Source: Chitinophagales bacterium
GTDB taxonomy: Bacteria > Bacteroidota > Bacteroidia > Chitinophagales > LD1
Assembly: GCA_019638515.1 (NCBI GenBank)
Contig: JAHBTS010000005.1
Coordinates: forward strand, 62,001-126,000
DNA: 64,000 bases
Direction of reading: 5' to 3'
In this document: one piece after another, positions 51,501 to 60,683 of the stretch
Layout: the number at the start of each line of letters is the position of its first letter
How positions within the stretch are numbered: the first letter of the stretch is position 1
Notes under the pieces: model-generated
Seen by the model: only the letters and a program-made list of their open reading frames with translations
What the model was told of the DNA's origin: nothing
The model's database searches: none
Position numbers and translations under genes: made by a program

Positions 51501-54401
51501 ATGGTGAAGTATTGTAGCTTTTTATCAGCTTTTTTAATGCTTGCTTTTGCAGCAATTGCCCAAAATCCTTATGAGGTAAAAAACTATACCGATGGTAATT
51601 TTCCGGTAAGTGAATATACCCTGAAAAACGGGTTGAAAGTTTTTATTTCTGTAAACAAAACTTCGCCTCGCGTGCAAACTATGATTGCCGTAAAAGCAGG
51701 CTCTAAATTCGATCCGCCACAAACTACCGGTTTGGCACACTATTTAGAACACATGGTGTTTAAAGGTACGCACGAATTTGGAACTTTAAATTGGACAAAA
51801 GAAAGCGTGTTGCTCGATTCTATTTCCAATTTGTTTGAAGCCCATAAGAATGAACCGGACGAAGCTAAGAAAGTAGCCATTTACAAACGCATAGATAGTT
51901 TTAGCTACGAGGCTTCTAAGTTTGCTATTCCGAATGAGTACGATAAAATGACAACTTCGCTGGGGGCGCAAGGAACCAATGCTTTTACATCGAATGATAT
52001 GACGGTGTATGTAAACGATATTCCTTCTAACGCCATAAACAAGTGGCTTACATTAGAAGCTAATAGGTTTAAAACATTGGTGCTTCGTTTGTTTCACACA
52101 GAGCTAGAAGCGGTGTACGAAGAGTTTAACATCAGCCAAGACCGCGATGCACGTTGGAGCTACCAAAGCATTTTGGCTTCGCTTTATCCTAATCATCCAT
52201 ATGGAACACAAACAACCATTGGTTTGGGCGAACATCTGAAAAACCCAAGTATGGTAAATATCCATAACTATTTTAAAACCTATTACCGTGCCAATAACAT
52301 GGCAATTATTTTATCGGGCGATGTAGATCCCGATAAGGTAATGCCGGAAATTGTAAAGAACTTCGGAAGATGGGGTTCAGGCGATTTACCTATCTTTAAT
52401 AAACCTGCTTTGAAGGAGTTGAAAAGTCCTATTGAAACAGTAATTAAAGGGCCGCAGCCGGAGCATGTGTATGTAGGTTATAGTTTTGATGGTGCCGGTA
52501 CGCGCGAAAGTTTAATGGCTTCGTTGGTAGATGAGTTACTTTCTAACGGCCAAGCAGGTTTAATAGATTTAGATTTAGTGCAAAAACAAAAGGTATTAAA
52601 AGCCTATTCGTTTTTTTCTATAGACAAGGATTTTAGTACACATTTTCTATATGGCGAACCCAAACAAGGGCAAACACTTGAGCAAGTAAAAGATTTGCTG
52701 CTGGGCGAAGTAGAAAAAATTAAGAAAGGTGAATTTGAGGATTGGCTTATTCCCGCAATTGTTCAAAACAGAAAACTGCGTTTAATGAAAGAAGCCGAAA
52801 AAAATGATTCTCGTGCCTATGCGCTCATGAATGCTTTTGTACAAGATGTTCCGTGGGAAAAGCAGATAAAGGAAATTGATGAGTTAGGAAAACTTACAAA
52901 GCAAGAAATTGTGGCATTCGCAAATAAGTATTATGGTAGCGGATATGCCGTTTGCTACAAGCGAATAGGCGAGCCGGAACGACACAAAGTGGATAAGCCT
53001 AAGATTACACCTGTTGTAATGAACAAAGACACGCAGAGTAATTTTAAAACCATTTTCGATCAAATAAAAATGAGTGAATTGCAGCCTAAGTTCTTGGATT
53101 TTGATAAAGATATTCAGCATTTGAAATTAGGCACGCAAGTGAATTTTGATTATGTGAAAAATGATTTGAACAAAACCTTTTCGCTCAATTATATTTTTGA
53201 TATGGGTTCCGACAACATAAAGAAGTTGGGGCTTGCCGTAGATTACCTTAAATTCTTGGGAACCGATAAATACACTGCCGAAGATTTACAGAAAGAATTT
53301 TACAAGTTGGGTTTAAGCTTTGGCGTTAGTACCGGCCGCGACAGAGTGTTTGTTACATTATCGGGATTAGAAGATAATTTAGAGAAAGGAGTAGGGCTTT
53401 TTGAACATGTACTTGCAAATATAAAAGGTAATAAAGAGGCGTATAAGGAATTTGTGGCCAATATACTTCAAGAGCGCGCGAATGCTAAGTTGAACAAAAG
53501 TCAGATTTTGCATAGAGCAATGGCTCATTATGCCAAATACGGTGCAAAAAATCCATTCAACAATGTTATTTCAAAAGCCGAATTAGAGTCTACTTCTCCA
53601 GATGAATTGGTGCAGTTGGTGCAGTCGCTTTTGGGTTACAAACACAAGGTTTTTTATTACGGAAATTTAGATGCCGCCACAGCTTTAGCGTCTGTGGCAA
53701 AATATCATAAACCCAAAGCTGCATTAAAAGATTACCCAACTGCCATTGAGTATCCTGAGTTAGATAATAAAGAACCTTTGGTTTATTTCTGTAACTACAA
53801 CATGAAACAAGCAGAAGTGCGCATGTTGGCTAAAGATGTGAAATTCGATAGTAAATTGTTTACACCTCAAAACCTTTATAGCGAATATTATGGCGGAGGT
53901 TTATCGAGTATTTTATTTCAAGAAATAAGAGAGAAAATGGCATTGGCATATTCTGTATATAGTTTCTTTGAAATGCCGCAGTACGCCAATCGCTCGCACT
54001 ATATTCATGGTTATGTGGGTACACAAAGCGATAAGTTGAAAACCGCTTTGGCTGAAATGAATAAGCTGTTTACCAACATACCAAATGTGCCGCAGCAGTT
54101 TAATGGTGCCAAAGAAAATATCATTAAAACATTAGAGAGCGAAAGAGTAAACGGAGAAGATATCTATTGGGAATACGACCTTGCCACCAAGCGCGGGTTA
54201 TCGGTAGATAGCCGTATTCAAGTATATAAAGAAGTCCAATCTGCCGATTTTTCTACGCTCGAAAAATTCTTTAATGAGCATGTGAAAAACAAAAAATTCA
54301 CCTACTGCATTTTAGGAAACAAGAGCGATATCAACTTTAAGGATTTAGAGCACTTAGGTAAGTTGAAAGAACTTACTTTAGAAGAAGTGTTTGGTTACTA
54401 A
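51501..54401 (+). CDS. Exported M16 (insulinase/pitrilysin) zinc peptidase
   Basis: 966 residues with a signal peptide (ending FAAIAQ). The active M16 half has the inverted zinc motif H80-Y-L-E83-H84 and a downstream Glu ligand (LEAVYEEFN). The C-terminal half repeats the fold without the motif, as in two-domain family members, and carries the RE-type GGGLSSILFQEIREKMALAYS segment that binds substrate. It probably degrades peptides in the periplasm. It stands divergent from the foldase operon and is followed 10 bases on by a PAP2 gene. Confidence 0.93.
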   Translation: MVKYCSFLSAFLMLAFAAIAQNPYEVKNYTDGNFPVSEYTLKNGLKVFISVNKTSPRVQTMIAVKAGSKFDPPQTTGLAHYLEHMVFKGTHEFGTLNWTKESVLLDSISNLFEAHKNEPDEAKKVAIYKRIDSFSYEASKFAIPNEYDKMTTSLGAQGTNAFTSNDMTVYVNDIPSNAINKWLTLEANRFKTLVLRLFHTELEAVYEEFNISQDRDARWSYQSILASLYPNHPYGTQTTIGLGEHLKNPSMVNIHNYFKTYYRANNMAIILSGDVDPDKVMPEIVKNFGRWGSGDLPIFNKPALKELKSPIETVIKGPQPEHVYVGYSFDGAGTRESLMASLVDELLSNGQAGLIDLDLVQKQKVLKAYSFFSIDKDFSTHFLYGEPKQGQTLEQVKDLLLGEVEKIKKGEFEDWLIPAIVQNRKLRLMKEAEKNDSRAYALMNAFVQDVPWEKQIKEIDELGKLTKQEIVAFANKYYGSGYAVCYKRIGEPERHKVDKPKITPVVMNKDTQSNFKTIFDQIKMSELQPKFLDFDKDIQHLKLGTQVNFDYVKNDLNKTFSLNYIFDMGSDNIKKLGLAVDYLKFLGTDKYTAEDLQKEFYKLGLSFGVSTGRDRVFVTLSGLEDNLEKGVGLFEHVLANIKGNKEAYKEFVANILQERANAKLNKSQILHRAMAHYAKYGAKNPFNNVISKAELESTSPDELVQLVQSLLGYKHKVFYYGNLDAATALASVAKYHKPKAALKDYPTAIEYPELDNKEPLVYFCNYNMKQAEVRMLAKDVKFDSKLFTPQNLYSEYYGGGLSSILFQEIREKMALAYSVYSFFEMPQYANRSHYIHGYVGTQSDKLKTALAEMNKLFTNIPNVPQQFNGAKENIIKTLESERVNGEDIYWEYDLATKRGLSVDSRIQVYKEVQSADFSTLEKFFNEHVKNKKFTYCILGNKSDINFKDLEHLGKLKELTLEEVFGY

Positions 54402-54411
54402 ATAATATCGC

Positions 54412-54978
54412 TTGCAAACATTACAGCAACTTGATGTTTCGCTGTTTTTATTTTTCAATAAGGATATTGCCAATCCTTTTTTAGATGCCGTATGCCCATT
54501 GTGGCGCAATAAGTTTTTTTGGATACCGCTGTATGTTTTTTTAGGGGCATTGTTTTTTAAAAAATACAAGTGGCAATCGCTTTGGGTTGTTGTTTTTGGT
54601 GCATTGGTTGTTTTGTTGGCAGATCAAATTTCGGCATCGCTCATAAAGCCGTTTTTTGCCCGCTTGCGTCCTTGCAATAATACTGAACTTGCAGCACAAA
54701 TAAAATTGCTGGTGCGCTGTGGAAGCGGATATAGTTTTGTAAGCAGCCATGCTGCCAACCATTTTGGTTTAGCTGTTTTTTTATGCTTTCTTTTTAAGCA
54801 AACATGGGTAAGGGTTTTGCTGATGTTGTGGGCGGCAAGCATTGCTTTTTCGCAAGTGTATGTAGGCGTTCATTTCCCTGCCGATGTATGTTGTGGAGCA
54901 TTGCTGGGTATTGCAATAGGTTGGCTAGTTGGCACTATTTTTAATAGCAAAATTGGTGTGAAATTAAACGAGGTTTAA
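54412..54978 (+). CDS. PAP2-family membrane phosphatase
   Basis: 188 residues, about five or six transmembrane helices. The three phosphatase motifs are KPFFARLRP (about 83-91), SFVSSHAAN with the catalytic His, and SQVYVGVHFPAD, where the usual Arg after Ser is Gln; the second His and Asp are intact. Family members dephosphorylate lipid phosphates such as undecaprenyl diphosphate or phosphatidic acid. The start is TTG at 54412, 10 bases after the peptidase stop; no ATG is available before the first motif. Its end overlaps the end of bioA by 15 bases (convergent). Confidence 0.88.
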   Translation: MQTLQQLDVSLFLFFNKDIANPFLDAVCPLWRNKFFWIPLYVFLGALFFKKYKWQSLWVVVFGALVVLLADQISASLIKPFFARLRPCNNTELAAQIKLLVRCGSGYSFVSSHAANHFGLAVFLCFLFKQTWVRVLLMLWAASIAFSQVYVGVHFPADVCCGALLGIAIGWLVGTIFNSKIGVKLNEV

Positions 54979-56241
54979 ACTCTGTTCAATTACGGTAAAG
55001 ATGTGTTTTAAATCACTTTCTGTAATGCAGTAAGGAGGGAGAATATATACTGTATTGCCCAAAGGGCGAAGCAGTACGCCCTGTCCCAAAAAGTAGGGTG
55101 CCAATTTTTCTTTTACAGGATTTAGATAGCTATTGCTGCCCGCGTTTACTTCAAATGCGGCAATAGTTCCACATACGCGTGCATTGCTTATTTTGGGGTG
55201 GTGCGTAAGGTTTGCTATAAATTTTTGTTGCAGCAATTCTATTTGTTGCACCTTTTGAAGTGTGCATTCCGTTTGCCAAACTTGCAGCGATGCCACTGCA
55301 GCCGCACAAGCTAATGCATTGCCGGTATAGCTGTGCCCGTGGAAAAGCATATTGCTTTTTTCGTTGCTCCAAAAGGCATCAAAAATTTCTTGGGTGCAGG
55401 TGGTGGCACCTAATGGCAAAAAACCGCCTGTAATTCCTTTAGAAAGGCAAATAATATCGGGTTGAACAGAAAGATATTCGGTGGCAAACATTTTGCCTGT
55501 TCTTCCAAATCCCGTCATTACTTCATCGGCAATACAAATAATGTTGTTTGCTTTTGCTATGCCCATAAGTTCATTTAATACTTCTGGCGGGTACATACAC
55601 ATGCCTGCCGAGCCGAGTACCAAAGGCTCAAAAATAAAGGCGCAAATTTCGTGTGCATATTGCTGAATGGCATCTTGCAATTGAGCTGTAACCGTAGCAG
55701 TATTGAAGCCCGTGGGAGTATCAATAAAAACTACATCAAATAAAAGTTGGTGAAAAGGTTGGGTAAATACACCGCGTGCACTTACACTCATGCTGCCGAA
55801 AGTATCGCCATGGTAAGCGTCTTTGAAGGCAATAATTTTATGGCGTTGAATGTTCTTGTTGGCAAAGAATTGAATACTCATTTTAAGAGCGGCTTCTACG
55901 GCAGTAGAACCGTTATCGCTCAAAAAAACTTTCTTATGGTTGGCAGGAAGTAGCGGTAATAATTTCTCTGCCAATGTTATGGCGGGTTCGTGGGTAAAGC
56001 CTGCAAATATCACCTGCTCTAATTGGTTTGCCTGCTTGGAAATGGCTGCTGCTATTTGTGCATGTGCATGGCCATGAGTATTTACCCACCAACTCGAAAT
56101 GGCATCTATGTATTGCTTTCCCGAGTAATCAAACAAATATGCACCGGAGCCTTTTTCAATGGCAATAGAAAATGGCGATAATTTCATTTGAGTATAAGGA
56201 TGCCATAAAACATCTGCATCTCTTTCGGTAAGGTTTTTCAT
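54964..56241 (-). CDS. bioA: Adenosylmethionine-8-amino-7-oxononanoate aminotransferase
   Basis: A PLP enzyme using S-adenosylmethionine to aminate KAPA to DAPA in biotin synthesis. Diagnostic features are HPYTQM at the N-terminus, SSWWVNTHGHAH, GSTAVEAALKM, FKDAYHGDTFGSMS, and the PLP lysine in CLSKGITGGFLPL. 425 residues. It follows the symporter gene by 6 bases, so is probably co-transcribed with it. bioB, bioD and bioF are not in the window. The start ATG at 56241 is well placed. Confidence 0.95.
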   Translation of the reverse strand: MKNLTERDADVLWHPYTQMKLSPFSIAIEKGSGAYLFDYSGKQYIDAISSWWVNTHGHAHAQIAAAISKQANQLEQVIFAGFTHEPAITLAEKLLPLLPANHKKVFLSDNGSTAVEAALKMSIQFFANKNIQRHKIIAFKDAYHGDTFGSMSVSARGVFTQPFHQLLFDVVFIDTPTGFNTATVTAQLQDAIQQYAHEICAFIFEPLVLGSAGMCMYPPEVLNELMGIAKANNIICIADEVMTGFGRTGKMFATEYLSVQPDIICLSKGITGGFLPLGATTCTQEIFDAFWSNEKSNMLFHGHSYTGNALACAAAVASLQVWQTECTLQKVQQIELLQQKFIANLTHHPKISNARVCGTIAAFEVNAGSNSYLNPVKEKLAPYFLGQGVLLRPLGNTVYILPPYCITESDLKHIFTVIEQSLNLV

Positions 56242-56247
56242 ATAGTA

Positions 56248-57510
56248 CTAATTCAAAGAAGGTGGTTGAAATTCGCCTTCCCATTTGGCAATAATAACGG
56301 CTGCCAAGCAATTGCCAATTACATTTACCGAGGTGCGTGCCATGTCCATAAGTTCATCTATACCTAAAATGATAAACACAGGTTCTATGGGTAAATTAAA
56401 AGAAGCCAAAGTGCCCAGCAGAATTACCAACGATGCTCTAGGCACACCTGCCACTCCTTTAGAAGTAAGCATAAGCGTAAAAACTATTGCCAATTGTGTT
56501 GAAAATGCCAGTTGAATACCTGCTGCCTGTGCTACAAATATGGATGCCAGCGAAAGGTAAAGTGTGGTGCCATCTAAATTGAAACTATAACCCATAGGCA
56601 TTACAAATGCCACAATTTTTCTTGGCACGCCTAAACCAATCATAGCCTGCATTGCTTTGGGGAGTGCAGCTTCGGAACTGGTAGTGGCAAATGCCAACGA
56701 TACAGGCTCGGCAATGGCTTCAATAAATTTTTTAATTGGAACTTTAAGCAATAGTGCAATTGGTAATAGCACAAACAATAGAAATACCACCAATGCGCCA
56801 TAAAGTGTAAGCAGCAGTTTTAGAAGGTTAAAAAGAATACCCAAGCCCATGTGCCCTACCGTATATGCAATGGCAGCGCCAACGGCAATAGGTGCAAAAT
56901 ACATAATGAGTGCTGTGAACTTAAACATTACTTCGCTTAAACTCTCGGCAAATAGTATCATCGGTTTTTTGAAGTTATCGTTTGCCATCGCTGTAGCAAT
57001 ACCAAACAGAATGCTGAATATTACTATTTGCAACACAGCCCCTTCGGCAACTGCTTTAGCTATGTTTTCGGGAAAAGTGTGTAGTATAACTTCTTCAAAG
57101 CTTTGTTTTATGGTGGGCAATGTTTCGTGTGCCGCACTTGGTGGCAGTTGAATGCCGTTGCCTGCTTGAGTAAAGTTGATGGCTGCTAATCCAATAAAAA
57201 GAGCAAGGGTGGTAACAAATTCAAAATACAAAATGCTCTTCCAGCCCATCCTACCTACTTGTTTTAAATTAGAATGCCCGGCAATGCCAACCACCAATGT
57301 GCCAAAAAGTAAAGGCGCAATAATGGTTTTAATAAGCCGCAAGAATATTTTTGAAAGAATTTTGAGGTTTTGCGAAAATTCGGGGAAGTCGTAGCCCACT
57401 TCAATACCTATAAGCATACTGATGAAAATCCAAGCCGTGAGTGATTTTTTCTTGTAGCCAAACCAAAGTAAAGGAAGTATAGCTAAAATTCTAAGTGCTG
57501 TAAAGTGCAT
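56248..57510 (-). CDS. Dicarboxylate/amino acid:cation symporter (DAACS family)
   Basis: 420 residues. A sodium- or proton-coupled transporter of glutamate, aspartate or C4-dicarboxylates. The re-entrant loop HP1 (AFATTSSEAALP, about 270-282) and the TM7 motif PMGYSFNLDGTTLY (about 302-315, NxDGT-type) are the hallmarks, followed by HP2 (LTSKGVAGVP). Substrate cannot be set from sequence. Sits directly upstream of bioA on the same strand, 6 bases apart. A pimelate-related substrate is conceivable but unproven. Confidence 0.93.
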   Translation of the reverse strand: MHFTALRILAILPLLWFGYKKKSLTAWIFISMLIGIEVGYDFPEFSQNLKILSKIFLRLIKTIIAPLLFGTLVVGIAGHSNLKQVGRMGWKSILYFEFVTTLALFIGLAAINFTQAGNGIQLPPSAAHETLPTIKQSFEEVILHTFPENIAKAVAEGAVLQIVIFSILFGIATAMANDNFKKPMILFAESLSEVMFKFTALIMYFAPIAVGAAIAYTVGHMGLGILFNLLKLLLTLYGALVVFLLFVLLPIALLLKVPIKKFIEAIAEPVSLAFATTSSEAALPKAMQAMIGLGVPRKIVAFVMPMGYSFNLDGTTLYLSLASIFVAQAAGIQLAFSTQLAIVFTLMLTSKGVAGVPRASLVILLGTLASFNLPIEPVFIILGIDELMDMARTSVNVIGNCLAAVIIAKWEGEFQPPSLN

Positions 57511-57592
57511 GTATCAAAGAAAAGAATTGTATTCAATTCCTCCTTAATTGCAGAAATCCTTTTTAATTATTGATAAATTCTATTGATTTTCA

Positions 57593-57620
57593 TTGCAACA
57601 CACCAAATTTAATACTTTCG
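57593..57620 (+). promoter_or_regulatory. Promoter of the beta-barrel and SurA-like genes
   Basis: TTG (57593-57595), 17 bases, TACTTTCG (57613-57620), the TAnnTTCG variant. The expected start site is about 18 bases before the ATG at 57645. Confidence 0.5.
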
Positions 57621-57644
57621 CGTTCCTGTTAATTAAATTTGAGC

Positions 57645-58385
57645 ATGAAGAAACTTATCGGCTTGTGTTTTGTATTAGTAACTTTTTCGGTTTTTGCACA
57701 AGATACAACAGCTACCGATTTAAAGGAGCACACTAAAAAAGAGTTGCGTAAAAAGCGTGAAGAGCAACTCCAACGCATGAAACTGCCTAAAGACCGTATT
57801 GCCATAGACTTTTTGGGAACTAACTGGTTTCACCAAGTAGGTAATGGATTTAATACAAAATGGTATTCGCGGGGCATAAATGTGTATTTTTACTACGATT
57901 TAAGAATTAAGAAATCGCGCGTAAGTTTTGCACCCGGTATTGGTTATGGAGCCGTTAATATTTACCATCGCAGCGAAATGGTTTCCGATAGCACCGGTAT
58001 TAGCTTTCAGCCAATGGATGCCACTAAGTTAGATAAGATTAAAGTAAATAAAGTTACACTACAATATATTGATATTCCGCTGGAATTGCGCATAAGAAGC
58101 AATCCCGATAAATCAGATAATTTTTGGAAAGTTGCTATTGGTTTTAAAGCGGGTATAAGAGTAGATTCGCATACCAAGCAAACTATTAAAGAAACTAGTG
58201 GAACTAAGGTTTATGTAGAGCGTAGATTCCCCGACTTTAACCTGTTTCGCGCAGGGCCAACTTTAAGAATTGGATACAGCGTGTTTAATCTTACTGCTTA
58301 TTACGGAGTGGTAGATGTATTTAAACAAGGACGCGGTCCTAAAGCACATGAGTTTTCGGTGGGAATTTCATTTAACGGGCTATAA
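57645..58385 (+). CDS. Outer-membrane beta-barrel protein (PorT-like)
   Basis: 246 residues from ATG 57645: a signal peptide ending SVFAQ, a basic coiled segment (KKELRKKREEQLQRMK), then beta strands of the outer-membrane barrel type (RVSFAPGIGYGAVNIY, VAIGFKAGIRVDS, LFRAGPTLRIGYSVFNLTAYYGVV). The form resembles PorT-like barrels, but the assignment to PorT itself is not secure. It lies 17 bases upstream of the SurA-like foldase and probably shares its promoter; co-expression of a barrel and a foldase is coherent. Confidence 0.78.
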   Translation: MKKLIGLCFVLVTFSVFAQDTTATDLKEHTKKELRKKREEQLQRMKLPKDRIAIDFLGTNWFHQVGNGFNTKWYSRGINVYFYYDLRIKKSRVSFAPGIGYGAVNIYHRSEMVSDSTGISFQPMDATKLDKIKVNKVTLQYIDIPLELRIRSNPDKSDNFWKVAIGFKAGIRVDSHTKQTIKETSGTKVYVERRFPDFNLFRAGPTLRIGYSVFNLTAYYGVVDVFKQGRGPKAHEFSVGISFNGL

Positions 58386-58402
58386 TTTTTATGTGTACAC
58401 CA

Positions 58403-59758
58403 ATGGTTAAACAACTGGCGCTACTTATTTTATTTTGTTGTGTATATCAAGTGCAAGCTCAACTAATTGCCGATAAGGTAGTTGCTGTAGTTGGCGATAA
58501 TCCAATTTTGTTATCGGATATAGAAATGCAATATGTGCAAGCAAAAGCACAAACCGAAAGCCCACTATCGGAGCATTTTAAGTGCGAAGTATTTGATAGG
58601 CTTATGTTGGAAAAGCTTTTTTTGGCACAAGCAAAGTTAGATAGTATTACCACCAGCCCCGATGAAGTAGAAGCAGAGTTAGATAGAAGAATACGGTACT
58701 TTACCTCAGTTTTTGGTTCAAAAGAGAAATTAGAAGAGTACTATGGCAAAACTTTAAACGAACTGAAAGACGATTTTAGAACCGATATAGAAAACCAATT
58801 AGTTTCCGATAAAATGCGTGGAAAAGCTTTAGGAAATTTAAAGGTTTCACCTGCAGAAGTAAAAGCATATTTTAGTGGTATTCCTAAAGACAGTATTCCA
58901 TATTTTAATTCGGAAGTTGAGCTGTCGCAAATTGTAATGTACCCAACCATAAACGAAACGCAGAAGGAAATTGCCAAAACTAAATTGGAAAAAATAAGGA
59001 AAGATATTGTGGATGGTTCCGATTTTTCGCTGCAAGCAATTCTTTATTCCGAAGATCCGGGCAGCAGCAGCGAAGGTGGTGATTTGGGTTATATAGAGCG
59101 TGGCGAATTAGTGCCGGAGTTCGAGGCAGTAGCTTATCGCTTGCAAGAAAAAGAACTTAGTGAAGTGGTTGAAACTCCTTTTGGATTTCACATTATTACC
59201 GTTGATGAAAAGCGTGGAGAACGCTTAAAGATGCGCCACATTTTGGTGAAACCCAAATTGACACAGGCCGATTATGTGGCGTGCAAAAGTACAATGGATA
59301 GCATTAAACATCAATTAGATGTAGATTCTATGACTTTCAAAGAAGCTGTGGGCAAGTTTTCAATGGATGAACATTCTAAAGCAGTTGGAGGTTTAATTTC
59401 CAATAGTAAAAATGGAACCACTTATTTTGAGAAAAGTGATATAGAGGGCAACCTTATTTTTGCCTTAGATAAAATTAAAGTTGGTGAATATACCGATGTG
59501 CTTCCTTTTGGCGGTATGGAGCGCACCGGAGAGCAAAAGCAAGGTTATAGAATTGTACTCTTAAAAAGCGAAACCAAGCCACACAAAGCCAGCTTAGATA
59601 TGGATTATCCTAAAATTCAGGCAGCGGCAAAAAATGCAAAAACACAACGCGAACTAGAGCGCTGGGTGAAACTCTATAAAGACAAAACATTTATTCGCAT
59701 AGAAGAGGATTATATGTTTTGTAACGAAGCCCAGAAGTGGCTCAGAAAATCAGATTAA
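58403..59758 (+). CDS. surA: SurA-like periplasmic peptidyl-prolyl isomerase
   Basis: 451 residues. A signal peptide (MVKQLALLILFCCVYQVQAQ) is followed by a SurA N-domain (IADKVVAVVGDNPILLSDIE). Two parvulin units follow, the first near 170-270 (EVELSQIVM, GGDLGYIERGELVPEFEAVAYRL, FGFHIITVDEK) and the second near 275-385 (KMRHILVKPK, AVGGLISNSKNG). It chaperones outer-membrane proteins. ATG 58403 gives a standard signal; ATG 58391 adds four residues. Its stop overlaps the xerD stop by 4 bases (convergent). Confidence 0.93.
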   Translation: MVKQLALLILFCCVYQVQAQLIADKVVAVVGDNPILLSDIEMQYVQAKAQTESPLSEHFKCEVFDRLMLEKLFLAQAKLDSITTSPDEVEAELDRRIRYFTSVFGSKEKLEEYYGKTLNELKDDFRTDIENQLVSDKMRGKALGNLKVSPAEVKAYFSGIPKDSIPYFNSEVELSQIVMYPTINETQKEIAKTKLEKIRKDIVDGSDFSLQAILYSEDPGSSSEGGDLGYIERGELVPEFEAVAYRLQEKELSEVVETPFGFHIITVDEKRGERLKMRHILVKPKLTQADYVACKSTMDSIKHQLDVDSMTFKEAVGKFSMDEHSKAVGGLISNSKNGTTYFEKSDIEGNLIFALDKIKVGEYTDVLPFGGMERTGEQKQGYRIVLLKSETKPHKASLDMDYPKIQAAAKNAKTQRELERWVKLYKDKTFIRIEEDYMFCNEAQKWLRKSD

Positions 59759-60660
59759 CTTTTATAGCGTGGGTGAAATTGCATGATTACACTGCGCAGG
59801 TAATCGCGGTCTAAATGCGTGTAAATTTCGGTGGTGGTAATAGATGCATGACCCAACATTTCTTGAACCGTGCGTAAATCTGCACCTCCTTCAATTAAGT
59901 GTGTGGCAAAAGAATGCCGGAATGTGTGTGGTGAAATTTCTTTCTCAATTCCAACTAAAGCAGCTTGTGCTTTTATGATATAAAATATCATGATGCGCGA
60001 AAGCCGTTTGCCTCGTTTGTTTAAGAATACAATATCTTCTTCGCCCTTTTGAATGCTTATGTTATTACGTACAAAATCTAAGTAATTACTGAGTTGCTTT
60101 GCGGCTTCGTTGCCAATTGGTACAATGCGCTCTTTATCGCCTTTTCCGGTAACTTTTACAAAGCCACTTGCCAAATACAGATTGGAAATTTGGAGGTTTA
60201 CCAACTCACTTACGCGCAAGCCACAACTATATAGCACTTCCAGCATGGCACGGTTGCGTTGCCCTTCGGGTTTACTCATATCTATGCTTTCAATTATGGC
60301 TATGGTTTCGTGTACCGAAAGTGTATGTGGGAGCTTGCGCGATAGTTTGGGTAGTTGTAAAAGTTCTGCAGGATTGGTGCTGCTTATGTTTTCAAGCAGC
60401 AGGTATTTCCAAAAAGTGCGAAGGCCGGATATAATACGAGCTTGTGAGTGGGCATCAAAGCCAAGTTCGTTCAGTTCCTTTAGAAAATGCTGTAATTGCA
60501 AAAGTTGAACATCGCTTGGCGCAAGGTTGTGATTGTTTGTGGTAAGAAAATTCTCAAGCTTTTGAACATCGCTCAAGTATGCTTTAATTGAATTGTCTGA
60601 AAGCGATTTTTCTAAGCGTAAAAAAGATTCAAAACCATGTAAATAAGGTTGCCAGCTCAC
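59755..60660 (-). CDS. xerD: Tyrosine recombinase XerD
   Basis: Resolves chromosome dimers at dif with XerC. The N-terminal SAM-like core-binding domain (FLRLEKSLSDNSIKAYLSDV) is followed by the catalytic domain with Arg in SCGLRVSELVNL, Lys in TGKGDKERIVP, HTFRHSFATHL with the His-x2-Arg box, and the Tyr nucleophile in TTEIYTHLD. With the GTG at 60660 the protein is 301 residues, the normal XerD length, starting VSWQPYLHGF (Met in the cell). A TTG at 60726 would add 22 residues and force overlap with the SRPBCC gene, so it is rejected. Confidence 0.94.
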   Translation of the reverse strand: MSWQPYLHGFESFLRLEKSLSDNSIKAYLSDVQKLENFLTTNNHNLAPSDVQLLQLQHFLKELNELGFDAHSQARIISGLRTFWKYLLLENISSTNPAELLQLPKLSRKLPHTLSVHETIAIIESIDMSKPEGQRNRAMLEVLYSCGLRVSELVNLQISNLYLASGFVKVTGKGDKERIVPIGNEAAKQLSNYLDFVRNNISIQKGEEDIVFLNKRGKRLSRIMIFYIIKAQAALVGIEKEISPHTFRHSFATHLIEGGADLRTVQEMLGHASITTTEIYTHLDRDYLRSVIMQFHPRYKS

Positions 60661-60683
60661 GCTGCTAAGTTCATCTTTTAAAC

